Shown here one piece after another: positions 7,988 to 22,890 of a DNA stretch of 64,000 bases. The notes under the pieces are model-generated. The model did not search any database, had not been told where the DNA came from, and saw only the letters and a list, made by a program, of their open reading frames with translations. The first letter of the stretch is position 1. The number at the start of each line of letters is the position of its first letter. A program made the position numbers and the translations under genes. Source of the DNA: Microbacterium saperdae (GTDB taxonomy: Bacteria; Actinomycetota; Actinomycetes; Actinomycetales; Microbacteriaceae); NCBI RefSeq assembly GCF_006716345.1, contig NZ_VFOX01000001.1, positions 1,984,001 to 2,048,000 of the forward strand, read 5' to 3'.

Positions 7988-9688
7988 GTGAGCACGTTCC
8001 AGCCTCCTCGCCCGTGGGTCGCCAGCTATGCCGCCGGTGTCCCGGAAGACCTCAGCCCCGTCTCGGGCTCGCTGATCGACATCGTCGCCGCGTCCGCGCG
8101 GGACTACCCCGACGCGCCGGCCCTGCAGTTCTTCGGTCGAGAGACCACGTATGCGGAGTTGCAGCAGGCGATCGAGCGGGCCGCGGCCGGCCTGCGCGAC
8201 CGCGGGGTGCGCGCCGGGGATCCGGTTGCGATCGTCCTCCCGAACTGTCCGCAGCACATCATCGCGTTCTACGCGGTGCTCCGGCTCGGAGCCGTCGTCG
8301 TCGAACACAACCCGCTCTACACCCCGCGCGAGCTGCGCAAGCAGTTCGAAGACCATGGCGCGAAGCACGCGATCGTGTGGAACAAGGTCGTCGCGACGGT
8401 CCAGGAGTTCCCCGCCGATCTGGCGGTCAGCACGCTCATCTCGGTCGATGTCACCCGGTCGATGCCCTTCCTGACCCGTTTCGCTCTCCGACTGCCGGTG
8501 GCCAAGGCGCGCGAGTCGCGAGCGGCGCTGACCGAGAAGGTGCGGGGAACCGTCCCGTGGGAGACTCTGCTCGCGTCCGATCCGCTCCCCTCCGCGCACC
8601 CGAGCCCCGCCACGGATGACCTGGCGATCATCCAGTACACGTCCGGAACGACCGGCACCCCGAAGGGGGCGGCGCTCACGCATCGGAACCTGCTCGCGAA
8701 CGCCGCGCAGGCGCAGGCATGGGTGCCGTCCATCCAGCGCGGCAAGGGATGCGTCGTCTACGCCGTGCTCCCGATGTTCCATGCGTACGGCCTGACGCTC
8801 TGTCTCACGTTCGCGATGTCGATGGGAGCACGCCTCGTCCTGTTCCCGAAGTTCGACCCCGACCTGGTGCTCGATGTGATGAAGAAGCACCCGGCGACGT
8901 TCCTCCCCCTCGTCCCGCCGATCGCCGACCGGCTGCTCGCCGCCGCGACCCAGAAGGGTGTGTCACTCGCCGGTGTCGAGGTGGCGATCTCCGGAGCCAT
9001 GGCGCTGCCTCACGAACTCGTGGTCCCGTTCGAGGCCGCGACGCACGGCTTCCTCGTCGAGGGTTACGGACTCAGCGAGTGCTCGCCGGTGCTGATGGCC
9101 AATCCGGTGGCCGACAACCGGGTGCCCGGCACGGTCGGCCTTCCGCTGCCCGGTACGGAATGCCGCGTCGTCGATCCCGAGAATCCGAGTGCCGACGTCC
9201 CCGCGGGTTCGGCCGGCGAGCTGCTCGTGCGGGGACCGCAGGTCTTCGCCGGTTACTACGGCAAGCCCGAGGAGACCGACGCGGTGTTCGTGGACGGCTG
9301 GTTCCGCACCGGCGACATCGTCACGGTCGATGACGCCGGCTTCATCCGCATCGTCGACCGGATCAAGGAACTCATCATCACCGGTGGCTTCAACGTGGCG
9401 CCCACAGAGGTCGAGAACGCGCTGCGCCAGCATCCGCAGGTCGTGGATGCCGCGGTCGTCGGCTTGCCCAGCGATCACTCGGGTGAAGAGGTCGTGGCCG
9501 CGATCGTCATCGATGGCGCAGCGGACCTCGATGTCGAAGCGATCCGCGAGTTCGCCCGCACGATCCTCACCCCGTACAAGGTGCCGCGCCGGATCTTCGT
9601 GGTGGACGAACTGCCGAAGTCGCTGATCGGAAAGGTGCTCCGTCGTCAGGTCAAGGAGAAGCTCCTGGCCCTCACGAGCGGCTCCTGA
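7988..9688 (+). CDS. Long-chain fatty-acid-CoA ligase (AMP-forming)
   Basis: A 566-residue member of the ANL adenylating superfamily. It activates a carboxylic acid, probably a long-chain fatty acid, to acyl-AMP and then acyl-CoA. Motifs appear in the expected order: the P-loop YTSGTTGTPKG, the acyl-pocket motif YGLSECSP, GWFRTGDI with the ribose-binding Asp, the hinge IKELIITGGFNV, and a C-terminal PKSLIGKVLRR with the catalytic lysine. No signal peptide is present, so the enzyme is cytoplasmic or loosely membrane-associated. The GTG at 7988 is selected by its -10 hexamer, discarding a longer in-frame extension upstream. It is monocistronic and divergent from gatCAB. Chain-length preference is inferred from family resemblance only. 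Confidence 0.92.
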   Translation: MSTFQPPRPWVASYAAGVPEDLSPVSGSLIDIVAASARDYPDAPALQFFGRETTYAELQQAIERAAAGLRDRGVRAGDPVAIVLPNCPQHIIAFYAVLRLGAVVVEHNPLYTPRELRKQFEDHGAKHAIVWNKVVATVQEFPADLAVSTLISVDVTRSMPFLTRFALRLPVAKARESRAALTEKVRGTVPWETLLASDPLPSAHPSPATDDLAIIQYTSGTTGTPKGAALTHRNLLANAAQAQAWVPSIQRGKGCVVYAVLPMFHAYGLTLCLTFAMSMGARLVLFPKFDPDLVLDVMKKHPATFLPLVPPIADRLLAAATQKGVSLAGVEVAISGAMALPHELVVPFEAATHGFLVEGYGLSECSPVLMANPVADNRVPGTVGLPLPGTECRVVDPENPSADVPAGSAGELLVRGPQVFAGYYGKPEETDAVFVDGWFRTGDIVTVDDAGFIRIVDRIKELIITGGFNVAPTEVENALRQHPQVVDAAVVGLPSDHSGEEVVAAIVIDGAADLDVEAIREFARTILTPYKVPRRIFVVDELPKSLIGKVLRRQVKEKLLALTSGS

Positions 9689-9723
9689 GGACGCCCTCAC
9701 AGGCAGGGAGCAGCGCGCCACGC

Positions 9724-9729
9724 TACCCT
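9724..9729 (+). promoter_or_regulatory. -10 element, leaderless promoter of the DEAD-box helicase gene
   Basis: TACCCT, six bases (TGGTCA) before the GTG at 9736. Confidence 0.62.
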
Positions 9730-9735
9730 TGGTCA

Positions 9736-11574
9736 GTGACTCCTGAAGATGCAGTGCTGACCGACGCCCCCGAGGACTCCCCCGCGACCCCCGGATTCGA
9801 GGAACTCGGCATCACCGGGCCCGTCCTCAAGGCGATCCGTGATCTCGGATACGAGACCCCTTCCCCCATTCAAGCCGCGACGATTCCGACCCTGCTGGGC
9901 GGACGTGATGTCGTCGGTATGGCCCAGACCGGAACGGGTAAGACCGCGGCCTTCGCGCTCCCCGTCCTCGAACGCCTCGACGTGTCGCAGAAGTCCCCGC
10001 AGGCGCTCGTGCTGGCGCCGACCCGTGAACTCGCGCTGCAGGTCTGCGAGGCCTTCGAGTCCTACGCCTCCAAGATGAAGGGCGTGCACATGCTGCCCGT
10101 CTACGGCGGACAGGCGTACGGCGTGCAGCTGTCCGCGCTGCGTCGCGGCGTGCACGTGATCGTCGGAACGCCCGGTCGCATCATGGACCACCTGGCGAAG
10201 GGCACCCTCGACCTGTCCGAGCTGAAGTATCTGGTGCTCGATGAGGCCGACGAGATGCTGAAGATGGGCTTCGCGGAGGACGTCGAGCAGATCCTCGCGC
10301 AGACGCCCGCCGAGAAGCAGGTCGCCCTGTTCTCCGCGACCATGCCTCCGCAGATCCGTCGACTCGCCCAGAAGTACCTGCGCGATCCTGAAGAGATCAG
10401 CATCAAGTCGAAGACCGCGACCGGCACGAACATCACGCAGCGGTACCTCGTGGTCTCGTACGCGCAGAAGGTCGATGCGCTGACCCGCATCCTCGAGGTC
10501 GAGAACTTCGACGGCATGATCGTCTTCGTCCGCACCAAGAACGAGACCGAGACGCTCGCCGAGAAACTGCGTGCACGCGGCTACTCCGCTGCGGCGATCA
10601 ACGGCGACGTCCCCCAGGTGCAGCGCGAACGCAGCGTGAACCAGCTCAAGGCCGGCAAGCTCGACATCCTCGTCGCCACCGACGTCGCCGCGCGCGGCCT
10701 CGACGTCGAGCGCATCAGCCACGTCATCAACTTCGACATCCCCACCGACACCGAGTCGTACGTGCACCGCATCGGACGCACCGGCCGTGCCGGACGCAGC
10801 GGTGACGCGATCAGCTTCATCACGCCGCGCGAGCGCTACCTCCTCAAGCACATCGAGAAGGCGACGCGTCAGGTTCCCACGCAGATGCAGCTTCCCAGCA
10901 CCGACGACGTGAACACCACGCGTCTCGCGCGCTTCGACGATGCGATCACCGCCGCGCTCGGCGACGCCGCACGTGTCGAGAAGTTCCGGGACGTGATCGC
11001 CCACTACGTCCGCAATCACGATGTGCCCGAGGCCGATGTGGCCGCGGCTCTTGCGATCGTCGTGCAGGGCGACACCCCGCTGCTGCTCGACCCGGCAGAC
11101 GATCCGCTCGCCAAGGCGCTCGAAGCCGACAGCCGCCCACCGCGCGAGCGTGGCACGCGGGAACCCCGCGAACCGCGCACCGAGCGCCGTGGCCGCGGCG
11201 ATTACACCGCGTACCGCATCGAGGTCGGCCGCCGCCACCGCGTCGAGCCGCGTCAGATCGTCGGCGCACTGGCGAACGAGGGCGGGCTCGGACGCGATGA
11301 CTTCGGTGTCATCAACATCCGCCCCGACTTCTCGACCGTCGAACTCCCGTCCAACCTCAGCCCTGCTGTGCTGGACAAGCTCCGTGACACCCGGATCTCC
11401 GGTCGTCTGATCGAGATCAAGCCGGACCGCGGCCCGGTCGGTCGACGCAACAGCGGACCGCGCGACGCCGACGGTGGTCGGGGAGACCGCTTCGAGCGCC
11501 GCGACCGCGACGAGCGACCTGCACGCACGGATCGCGACGAGAAGCCCTTCCGCAAGCCGCGCCACAAGGCCTGA
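9736..11574 (+). CDS. DEAD-box ATP-dependent RNA helicase (DeaD/CsdA type)
   Basis: A 612-residue RNA helicase. The Q motif region (FEELGI, then PSPIQ), motif I AQTGTGKT (residues 63-70), PTRELALQ, TPGR, DEAD (169-172), SAT and HRIGRTGRAGR are all present. The core is followed by a DbpA-type RNA-binding domain (roughly residues 485-555) and a strongly basic, Arg/Asp-rich tail. It is expected to remodel structured RNA during ribosome assembly, mRNA decay or cold adaptation. The start is fixed by the upstream TACCCT. A strong hairpin terminator follows 17 bases after the stop. Confidence 0.95.
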   Translation: MTPEDAVLTDAPEDSPATPGFEELGITGPVLKAIRDLGYETPSPIQAATIPTLLGGRDVVGMAQTGTGKTAAFALPVLERLDVSQKSPQALVLAPTRELALQVCEAFESYASKMKGVHMLPVYGGQAYGVQLSALRRGVHVIVGTPGRIMDHLAKGTLDLSELKYLVLDEADEMLKMGFAEDVEQILAQTPAEKQVALFSATMPPQIRRLAQKYLRDPEEISIKSKTATGTNITQRYLVVSYAQKVDALTRILEVENFDGMIVFVRTKNETETLAEKLRARGYSAAAINGDVPQVQRERSVNQLKAGKLDILVATDVAARGLDVERISHVINFDIPTDTESYVHRIGRTGRAGRSGDAISFITPRERYLLKHIEKATRQVPTQMQLPSTDDVNTTRLARFDDAITAALGDAARVEKFRDVIAHYVRNHDVPEADVAAALAIVVQGDTPLLLDPADDPLAKALEADSRPPRERGTREPREPRTERRGRGDYTAYRIEVGRRHRVEPRQIVGALANEGGLGRDDFGVINIRPDFSTVELPSNLSPAVLDKLRDTRISGRLIEIKPDRGPVGRRNSGPRDADGGRGDRFERRDRDERPARTDRDEKPFRKPRHKA

Positions 11575-11590
11575 AGCTCGTAGGACACAG

Positions 11591-11624
11591 AAGGAGCGGG
11601 ACCGGTTCGCCGGCCCCGCTCCTT
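11591..11624 (+). terminator. Bidirectional terminator between helicase gene and ligA
   Basis: A GC-rich stem, AAGGAGCGGGaCCGG pairing with CCGGcCCCGCTCCTT around a TTCG-type loop. A short T run follows on the plus strand, and a comparable CTT end lies on the minus strand. It would stop transcription of the helicase gene and of the ligA side. Confidence 0.8.
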
Positions 11625-11638
11625 TGTTCACTTCGGCG

Positions 11639-14061
<2,423 letters not shown>

Positions 14062-14107
14062 CGAGCGCGCACCGACATCGTTCCGGTGCCTCGCTGGCCC
14101 GCCGCCG

Positions 14108-15205
14108 TCACACGCCGACAGGCACCGCCGACACGGTCGCATCGATCGTGAACTGACCGAGCACGCGGGTGCCGATGTACAGCACGGCGGTCTGGCCCGG
14201 GGCGACACCGTCGAGCGGCTGCTCCGGGACGACACGCACACCATCCACGGTGACGAAGGCCGTCGCGGGCACCGGCTCCGCATGTGCGCGGATCTGCACA
14301 TGGCACGCGAACTCGGCGGCCGTGGGTCCAGCGCCGGCCCAGCTGTGCCGCGCGCCCGAGATCTCGCCGATCGCGAGTGCCTCCTTGGGGCCGACCACGA
14401 CCGTGTTCGACACCGGCCGCACCTCCAGCACGAAGCGCGGCTTGCCGTCGGCCGCGGGCACACCGAGCTTGAGCCCGCGCCGCTGCCCGACCGTGAAGCC
14501 GTGCGCTCCCTCGTGCGAGCCCACGACGGCTCCGGAGCGATCGACGATCTCACCCGTGGCCGTTCCGACCTTCTCGGCCAACCAGCCGCGTGTGTCGCCA
14601 TCGGGGATGAAGCAGATGTCGTGGCTGTCGGGCTTCTGAGCGACCGTGAGACCGCGCTCCGCCGCCTCCGCGCGGACGATCGCCTTCGAGGGCGTCGTGC
14701 CGAGCGGGAAGTAGGTGTGGGCGAGCTGCTCCGCGTTCAGCACGCCGAGCACGTACGACTGATCCTTGGCGTTGTCGGAGGCGCGGTGCAGTTCCAGCCC
14801 GGCTTCGCCCTCGATGAGGGTCGCATAGTGGCCCGTGCACACCGCATCGAATCCGAGCTCGATCGCCCGTTCGAGCAGCGCGGCGAACTTGATCTTCTCG
14901 TTGCAGCGCATGCAGGGGTTCGGGGTGCGCCCCGCCTGGTACTCGGCGATGAAGTCGTCGATCACGTCATCCCGGAACCGCTCGGAGAAGTCCCAGACGT
15001 AGAACGGGATGCCGAGCCTGTCGGCGGCCCGGCGCGCATCCATCGCGTCCTCGATCGTGCAGCAGCCACGGCTGCCGGTACGCAGCGTGCCCCCTGCACG
15101 CGAAAGCGCCAGATGCACCCCTACGACGTCGTGTCCTGCCTCCACGGCGCGCGCAGCCGCCACGGCGGAGTCCACTCCCCCGCTCATCGCTGCCAGTATC
15201 CGCAT
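14108..15205 (-). CDS. mnmA: tRNA-specific 2-thiouridylase MnmA
   Basis: MnmA adds sulfur at C2 of wobble uridine-34 in tRNA(Glu), tRNA(Gln) and tRNA(Lys), using ATP and persulfide sulfur. The 365-residue protein has the PP-loop SGGVDS (8-13). The two catalytic cysteines are Cys101 in [10 protein letters not shown] and Cys198 in [11 protein letters not shown]. The upstream gene encodes a cysteine desulfurase, the natural sulfur donor. The ATG is six bases after a TAGACT hexamer whose first three bases are the stop codon of that desulfurase gene. MnmA therefore has its own promoter besides possible read-through. Confidence 0.97.
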   Translation of the reverse strand: MRILAAMSGGVDSAVAAARAVEAGHDVVGVHLALSRAGGTLRTGSRGCCTIEDAMDARRAADRLGIPFYVWDFSERFRDDVIDDFIAEYQAGRTPNPCMRCNEKIKFAALLERAIELGFDAVCTGHYATLIEGEAGLELHRASDNAKDQSYVLGVLNAEQLAHTYFPLGTTPSKAIVRAEAAERGLTVAQKPDSHDICFIPDGDTRGWLAEKVGTATGEIVDRSGAVVGSHEGAHGFTVGQRRGLKLGVPAADGKPRFVLEVRPVSNTVVVGPKEALAIGEISGARHSWAGAGPTAAEFACHVQIRAHAEPVPATAFVTVDGVRVVPEQPLDGVAPGQTAVLYIGTRVLGQFTIDATVSAVPVGV

Positions 15206-15211
15206 GCGTCC

Positions 15212-15217
15212 AGTCTA
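15212..15217 (-). promoter_or_regulatory. -10 element of mnmA, overlapping the desulfurase stop codon
   Basis: TAGACT on the minus strand. Its TAG is the stop codon of the upstream cysteine desulfurase, and six bases (GGACGC) separate it from the mnmA ATG. Confidence 0.62.
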
Positions 15218-16387
15218 CGAGCGTGCGCCTGTGCCGGACCCGGATGCGCGCACGTAGGCCTCGGCGATGGCGCGCAGCACGGCATCCACATCCGCTTCGG
15301 TGGATGTCCGGCCCAGCGTGAATCGCAGCACGCTGCGGGCATCCTTCTCGTCACGCCCCATCGCGATCACGACGTGCGAAGGCTCCGCCACACCGGCCTG
15401 GCATGCCGATCCGGTCGAGGCCGCGACTCCGGCGACGTCGAGGAGGAACAGCAGACTCTCGCCGACAGCACCCGGGAAGAGCAGATGCGCGTTGCCGGGG
15501 AGACGATCCCGAGGGGCGCCGAGCAGTTCCGCGGCGGGGACACGTGATCTGATCCCCGAGACCAGGCGATCACGCAACGTTCCGAGGCGCAGGCTCTCCC
15601 CTTCCCGTTCCTGCTCCGCGAGCTCGATCGCCGTCGCGAACGCGACTGCCCCCGCGACGTCCTGCGTTCCGGCGCGAAGGCCGCGCTGCTGCGCACCACC
15701 GCGAAGGAGCGCAGTCAGCTTCGCGGTACGTGCCACCACGAGCGCGCCGACGCCGACCGGTGCTCCGATCTTGTGACCCGCGACGCTCAGTGCGACCAAT
15801 CCCGTCCCCGCGTCGGCCGCCCCGCGGAGATTCCGGAAGGACAGCGGAAGGTGCCCGAGCGCGGCGACGGCGTCGAGGTGCAGGGGCGTGCCGGCGGAAG
15901 CAGCGGCCGACGTCAGCGATGGTGCGTCATTGATCGTGCCGACCTCGTTGTTCGCGACGAGGGCGGTGGCCAGGGCGGCACCGGGCAGTCGTTCCGCGAA
16001 ATCGGACGACGAGATGCTCCCGTCCGCCCGCACGGGAACCGCTCGCACGAAGGCACCATCGGCCGCCAGCGCCGCGACCGTGTCCATGGTCGCGTGGTGT
16101 TCCGCGTCGGGGAGCACGATGCCGTCCGTCCCGTCGGCCCGTGCGTGCCACAGACCCTGCAGAGCGAGGTTGATCGACTCGGTGCCGCCCGACGTGAAGA
16201 CGACCTCGATGGGATCGGCATCGAGCACAGCGGCGACGCGCTCCCTCGACTCCTCCAGGATCCGTCGAGCGTCCTGACCTGCACCGTGCGTCGACGAGGC
16301 GTTGCCCACCAGCTCCGACGCCGCCAGCCAGGCGTCGCGCGCCTCGGGCCGCAAGGGCGTGGTCGCCGCGTGATCGAGATAGTGCAT
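15215..16387 (-). CDS. Cysteine desulfurase (NifS/IscS type)
   Basis: A PLP enzyme of 390 residues that removes sulfur from cysteine as an enzyme-bound persulfide. It begins MHYLDHAATTPL, the signature of the family. The PLP lysine is in SVAGHKIGAP, and the catalytic cysteine lies in STGSACQAG, the longer-loop (group I, IscS-like) context. Given the adjacent mnmA it probably feeds tRNA thiolation, though it could also serve Fe-S assembly. The chosen ATG removes a low-complexity upstream extension. A weak GAGCAT hexamer sits six bases upstream. Confidence 0.93.
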   Translation of the reverse strand: MHYLDHAATTPLRPEARDAWLAASELVGNASSTHGAGQDARRILEESRERVAAVLDADPIEVVFTSGGTESINLALQGLWHARADGTDGIVLPDAEHHATMDTVAALAADGAFVRAVPVRADGSISSSDFAERLPGAALATALVANNEVGTINDAPSLTSAAASAGTPLHLDAVAALGHLPLSFRNLRGAADAGTGLVALSVAGHKIGAPVGVGALVVARTAKLTALLRGGAQQRGLRAGTQDVAGAVAFATAIELAEQEREGESLRLGTLRDRLVSGIRSRVPAAELLGAPRDRLPGNAHLLFPGAVGESLLFLLDVAGVAASTGSACQAGVAEPSHVVIAMGRDEKDARSVLRFTLGRTSTEADVDAVLRAIAEAYVRASGSGTGARS

Positions 16388-16468
16388 GAGTCCATGCTCC
16401 CGCATTTCGGCACCCCCAGGGCGCGGGGAACCGAGTGCACGATGTCCTGACACCGGGTCACATCCGCC

Positions 16469-16474
16469 TAGTGT
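16469..16474 (+). promoter_or_regulatory. -10 element, leaderless promoter of glgX
   Basis: TAGTGT, six bases (GTACTC) before the ATG at 16481. Confidence 0.62.
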
Positions 16475-16480
16475 GTACTC

Positions 16481-18553
16481 ATGCCCGCGTCCCGAGACTT
16501 CACTGCGCCCGGCGGAACCGCACTCGACGACCTCGGCGTGCGCCTGCACGACGGTGTCGGCACCCTCCGTGTCTGGTCGCAGAACGCTTCATCCGTCGAA
16601 CTCGTCGTCTTCGATGCGACCGACCTCGATTGGGCGACCGACCAGGTCGCCTTGGAGCGTCTCCCCGGCGGCATCTGGCAGGTCACGACACCGCTGCTTC
16701 AGCCCGGAACGCGCTATGCCATCCGGGTCGGCGGCCCTCATGGTCCCGGGAACACGTTCAATCCGGAGACCATGCTTCTGGACCCCTACGCGCGGGGCCT
16801 GGCGCAGGGCGATGGATATGAGGAATGGCGCTCCGTCGTCATCGTCGACGGCTTCGACTGGGGCGACTCGCAGAAGCCCCGTATCCCTCTCGACCGGACC
16901 GTCATCTACGAGGGGCATCTGAAAGGCCTGACCAAGCGCCACCCCGACGTCCCGCCCGCCCTGCACGGCACGTACGCCGGGCTGGCGCATGCCGCGATGA
17001 TCGCGTACTTCCGCGAACTCGGGATCACTTCGGTCGAACTCCTGCCCGTGCACGCGTTCGTGCCGGAGCCGCGACTGCTCGAACGCGGACTCACCAACTA
17101 CTGGGGATACAACACCCTCAACTTCTTCACGCCGCACAACGCGTATGCCAGCGAGGATGCGCGCAAGCAGGGGCCAGAGGCCGTGCTCTCCGAGTTCAAG
17201 GGCATGGTGCGGCTCCTGCATGAGGCCGGCATCGAGGTCATCCTGGACGTGGTCTACAACCACACGTCCGAAGAGGGCATCGGGGGCCCGCGATCGAGCC
17301 TGCGCGGCATCGACAACGCCAGCTACTACCGTCAGGATGAATCGGGCGCCTACATCGACACCACCGGATGCGGAAACACGCTCGACACGTCGACGGATGC
17401 GGGCGCGCGACTGGTGCTGGACTCTCTGCGCTACTGGGCGCAGGAGATGCAGATCGACGGCTTCCGCTTCGACCTCGCCGCCGCGATCGCCCGCGACGCG
17501 TCGCACACCTACACGCCTGAGCATCCGCTCCTCACGGCCATCGCGAACGACCCGATCCTGCGCGACACAAAGCTCATCGCCGAGCCGTGGGACGTGGGCC
17601 TCGGCGGGTGGCAGACAGGGAACTTCCCGGCAGGCTGGCACGAGTGGAACGACCGGTACCGCGACCGCGTCCGCAACTTCTGGCTCAGTGACATCGACTA
17701 CGCGCGGCGTGCCTCAGCCCCCGTCGGCATCGGCGGCTTCGCGACACGTCTGGCCGGCTCCTCCAACACGTTCAGCGAGAATCGAGGCCCGCTCGCGAGC
17801 GTCAACTTCGTCACCGCCCACGACGGGTTCACCCTGCACGACCTGGTGTCGTACGACGTCAAGCACAACGAGGCGAACGGCGAGCACAACCGCGACGGCG
17901 CCGATATGAACCGCGCGTTCAACCACGGCGTGGAGGGTCCGACCGATGACCCGACGATCCTCGCGGCCCGCCGCAAGGCCATGCGCAACCTCCTCGGCAC
18001 CCTGCTGCTCTCCGCCGGCATCCCGATGCTGACGGCGGGCGATGAGGTCGGGCGTACGCAGCGGGGCAACAACAACGCGTACGCGCAGGACTCCGCGATG
18101 ACCTGGCTCGGCTGGGAGTTCGAACCGTGGCAGAACGATCTGCGCGCGCACGTCTCCCGGCTCATCGAGCTGCGCTCCGCGAATCCCGCGCTGCGACCGA
18201 GCCGCTACGCCCGCCTCGGCGAGCACATCCCGAACGCCTCGGTCATGGACTGGTTCGACCAGAACGGCGAGACCATGGAGAGCGCGCAGTGGACGGACCC
18301 CGGCAATCGCACGCTGCAGTACGTCGCGGCGTCGACCCCGGATCGTGAGCAGTACAACCGGATCCTGCTCATCGTGCACGGCACGGAGTCGCCGATCGAT
18401 GTGCGACTCCCCGCCGAGATCGAGGACGCGACGCGGTTCGTGTCGCTCTGGTCCAGTGCGGATGAGCGTCCGGCCGGCACCGAAGAGGTGTTCGCACCGG
18501 GCGATGTGCTGCCGATCCCCGGCACCTCGATGAGGCTCTTCCGGGTGGAATGA
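16481..18553 (+). CDS. glgX: Glycogen debranching enzyme GlgX
   Basis: A GH13 enzyme of 690 residues that hydrolyses alpha-1,6 branches of glycogen after phosphorylase has trimmed the outer chains. An N-terminal CBM48/isoamylase N domain is followed by the barrel. Catalytic regions are visible: DVVYNHT, GFRFDLAAAI (nucleophile Asp), IAEPWDVG (acid Glu) and VTAHDGFTLHDL. QRGNNNAYAQD is typical of GlgX. It is the first of three glycogen genes in a row but has its own leaderless promoter and is 66 bases from glgE. Confidence 0.95.
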   Translation: MPASRDFTAPGGTALDDLGVRLHDGVGTLRVWSQNASSVELVVFDATDLDWATDQVALERLPGGIWQVTTPLLQPGTRYAIRVGGPHGPGNTFNPETMLLDPYARGLAQGDGYEEWRSVVIVDGFDWGDSQKPRIPLDRTVIYEGHLKGLTKRHPDVPPALHGTYAGLAHAAMIAYFRELGITSVELLPVHAFVPEPRLLERGLTNYWGYNTLNFFTPHNAYASEDARKQGPEAVLSEFKGMVRLLHEAGIEVILDVVYNHTSEEGIGGPRSSLRGIDNASYYRQDESGAYIDTTGCGNTLDTSTDAGARLVLDSLRYWAQEMQIDGFRFDLAAAIARDASHTYTPEHPLLTAIANDPILRDTKLIAEPWDVGLGGWQTGNFPAGWHEWNDRYRDRVRNFWLSDIDYARRASAPVGIGGFATRLAGSSNTFSENRGPLASVNFVTAHDGFTLHDLVSYDVKHNEANGEHNRDGADMNRAFNHGVEGPTDDPTILAARRKAMRNLLGTLLLSAGIPMLTAGDEVGRTQRGNNNAYAQDSAMTWLGWEFEPWQNDLRAHVSRLIELRSANPALRPSRYARLGEHIPNASVMDWFDQNGETMESAQWTDPGNRTLQYVAASTPDREQYNRILLIVHGTESPIDVRLPAEIEDATRFVSLWSSADERPAGTEEVFAPGDVLPIPGTSMRLFRVE

Positions 18554-18607
18554 CGTCGCCCGCCGACGCACCCGGTGCGGTCGCTACCCGCGGCACCTTC
18601 TGCGCGG

Positions 18608-18613
18608 TACATT
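18608..18613 (+). promoter_or_regulatory. -10 element, leaderless promoter of glgE-glgB
   Basis: TACATT, six bases (CGGGGT) before the GTG at 18620. This decides the glgE start, which would otherwise be placed 45 bases upstream. Confidence 0.6.
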
Positions 18614-18619
18614 CGGGGT

Positions 18620-20688
<2,069 letters not shown>

Positions 20689-20692
<4 letters not shown>

Positions 20693-22890
20693 GCTACATC
20701 GAAGACGTCGCGGCATCCACCGAATGGGAGGCGATCGCGTCGGGCTCGTTCCATGATCCGCATTCAGTGCTCGGCTCGCACCCGATCACCGATGCGGCCG
20801 ATCGGACCTCCACCGTCATCCGCGCCCGCCGACCGCTCGCATCGTACGTGGCGGCCGTCTTCGCTGACGGCACTCGACTCGAGCTCGCGCATGTCGCTCA
20901 AGGGATCTGGGAAGCTCGGCACGATGGGCCGCCCGTCGCCTATCGGCTCGCGACCGCGTACGGCGACGACGAGGAGACGATCGCCGGCGACCCCTACCGG
21001 CATCTGCCGACGCTGGGCGACCTCGACCTCCATCTGATCGCGGAAGGACGCCACGAACGACTGTGGCATGTCCTCGGCGCACACCCGCGCACTCTGGACG
21101 GCGAGGATGGTGTCGCGTTCTCGGTGTGGGCACCGAACGCCACCGCCGTGCGCGTCGTCGGCGACCACAACGGGTGGAACGGTGAGCCGCACGCGATGCG
21201 ATCGATGGGCGTCAGCGGCATCTGGGAGCTCTTCATCCCCGGGCTGAGCGCCGGGGATCACTACAAGTTCCAGATCCGGACCCGCGAGGGAGCCTGGATC
21301 CTCAAAGCCGACCCCATGGCCTCTCACGCCGAGGTCCCACCCGCGACGGCCTCCATCGTCGCGACGTCCTCCTACCGCTGGACGGACGGCGCCTGGATGA
21401 CGCGTCGCGCGGCGACGCACGCGGTCGCGCAGCCCCTGTCGGTCTACGAAGTCCACCTCGGGTCGTGGCGCGGTGGTCTCACCTATCGCGAGGCCGCCGA
21501 GCCGCTCATCCAGCACGTCACCGACACCGGCTTCACGCACGTCGAGTTCATGCCGCTCGCCGAGCATCCCTTCGGGGGTTCCTGGGGCTACCAGGTCAGC
21601 GGCTACTACGCCCCGACCAGCCGTTTCGGGAGCCCCGACGACCTCCGCTACCTGATCGACCGCCTGCACCAGGCCGGAATCGGCGTGATCATGGATTGGG
21701 TTCCCGGTCACTTCCCCAAGGACGCCTTCGCACTCGCGCGCTTCGACGGTCAGCCGCTCTACGAACACCCGGACCCGCGCCGGGGTGAGCACCAGGACTG
21801 GGGCACGTTGATCTTCGACTACGGTCGGCCCGAGGTGCGGGGGTTCCTCGTCGCGAACGCGCTGTTCTGGTTCAGCGAATTCCACGTCGACGGATTGCGC
21901 GTCGACGCGGTCGCCTCGATGCTCTACCTCGACTACTCGCGGGAGGCCGGCGCGTGGGAGCCGAACATCCATGGCGGTCGAGAGAACCTGGAGGCGATCC
22001 GGTTCCTCCAAGAGGTCAACGCGACCGCCTACCGCCTCCACCCCGGGATCATGATGATCGCGGAGGAGTCGACGAGCTTTCCCGGCGTCACTGCTCCCAC
22101 CGACCACGCCGGGCTCGGGTTCGGGTTCAAATGGAACATGGGGTGGATGAACGACTCGCTCCAGTACATCGAACGGGATCCGATGTTCCGCTCGCACCAC
22201 GAAGGCGAGATGACCTTCTCGTTCGTCTACGCGTTCGGCGAGAACTATCTCCTGCCGATCAGCCACGATGAGGTCGTGCACGGCAAGGGCAGTCTGCTCG
22301 CGAAGATGCCGGGAGACCACTGGCACAAACTCGCCAATGTCCGCGCCTACCTCGCGTACATGTGGGGCCATCCCGGGAAGAAGCTCCTGTTCATGGGGCA
22401 GGAGTTCGGCCAGCTCGCCGAGTGGTCGGAGGGCCGAGAGCTCGACTGGTGGCTGTTGGACCAGCCCTCGCACCGGCAGCTGCAGGACTTCGTCGGGGTG
22501 CTCAACCGGACCTATCGCGCCCAGGCGCCGCTCTGGGAGCGCGACGGGGACGGCTCGTCCTTCTCCCGCCTCGGTGCACCGAGCTGGGATCCCACGGTCA
22601 TCGCATTCGAGCGTCGGGATGCCCATGGGGGCAGAGTCATCGTCGTCAGCAACTTCGCCGGAGTGGAGCGGGCCGGGTACCGACTGTCACTTCCGAAGGA
22701 GGGCGTGTGGCAGGAGATCCTGAACACCGACGCCGGCGAGTACGGCGGGCGCGGCTCCGGGAACCTCGGTCTGGTCTACGCGCACTCCGACGGTGACACC
22801 CCGACCGCCACCATGACGTTGCCGGCGCTGTCTACCATCTGGCTGCGCCACCAGAACGATCCGCACGTGCCGACCATCAGCCGAGGCTGA
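20689..22890 (+). CDS. glgB: 1,4-alpha-glucan branching enzyme
   Basis: GlgB introduces alpha-1,6 branches into the linear glucan made by GlgE. At 733 residues it is the long form with two N-terminal beta domains (N1 and CBM48) before the barrel. HPFGGSWGYQ, MDWVPGHFPKD, GLRVDAVASMLYLDYSRE (nucleophile Asp), MIAEESTSF (acid Glu) and LPISHDEVVHGKGS are all present. The ATG overlaps the glgE stop, with AAGGAG just upstream. The stop codon is part of a hairpin shared with the convergent thioredoxin-TPR gene. Confidence 0.97.
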
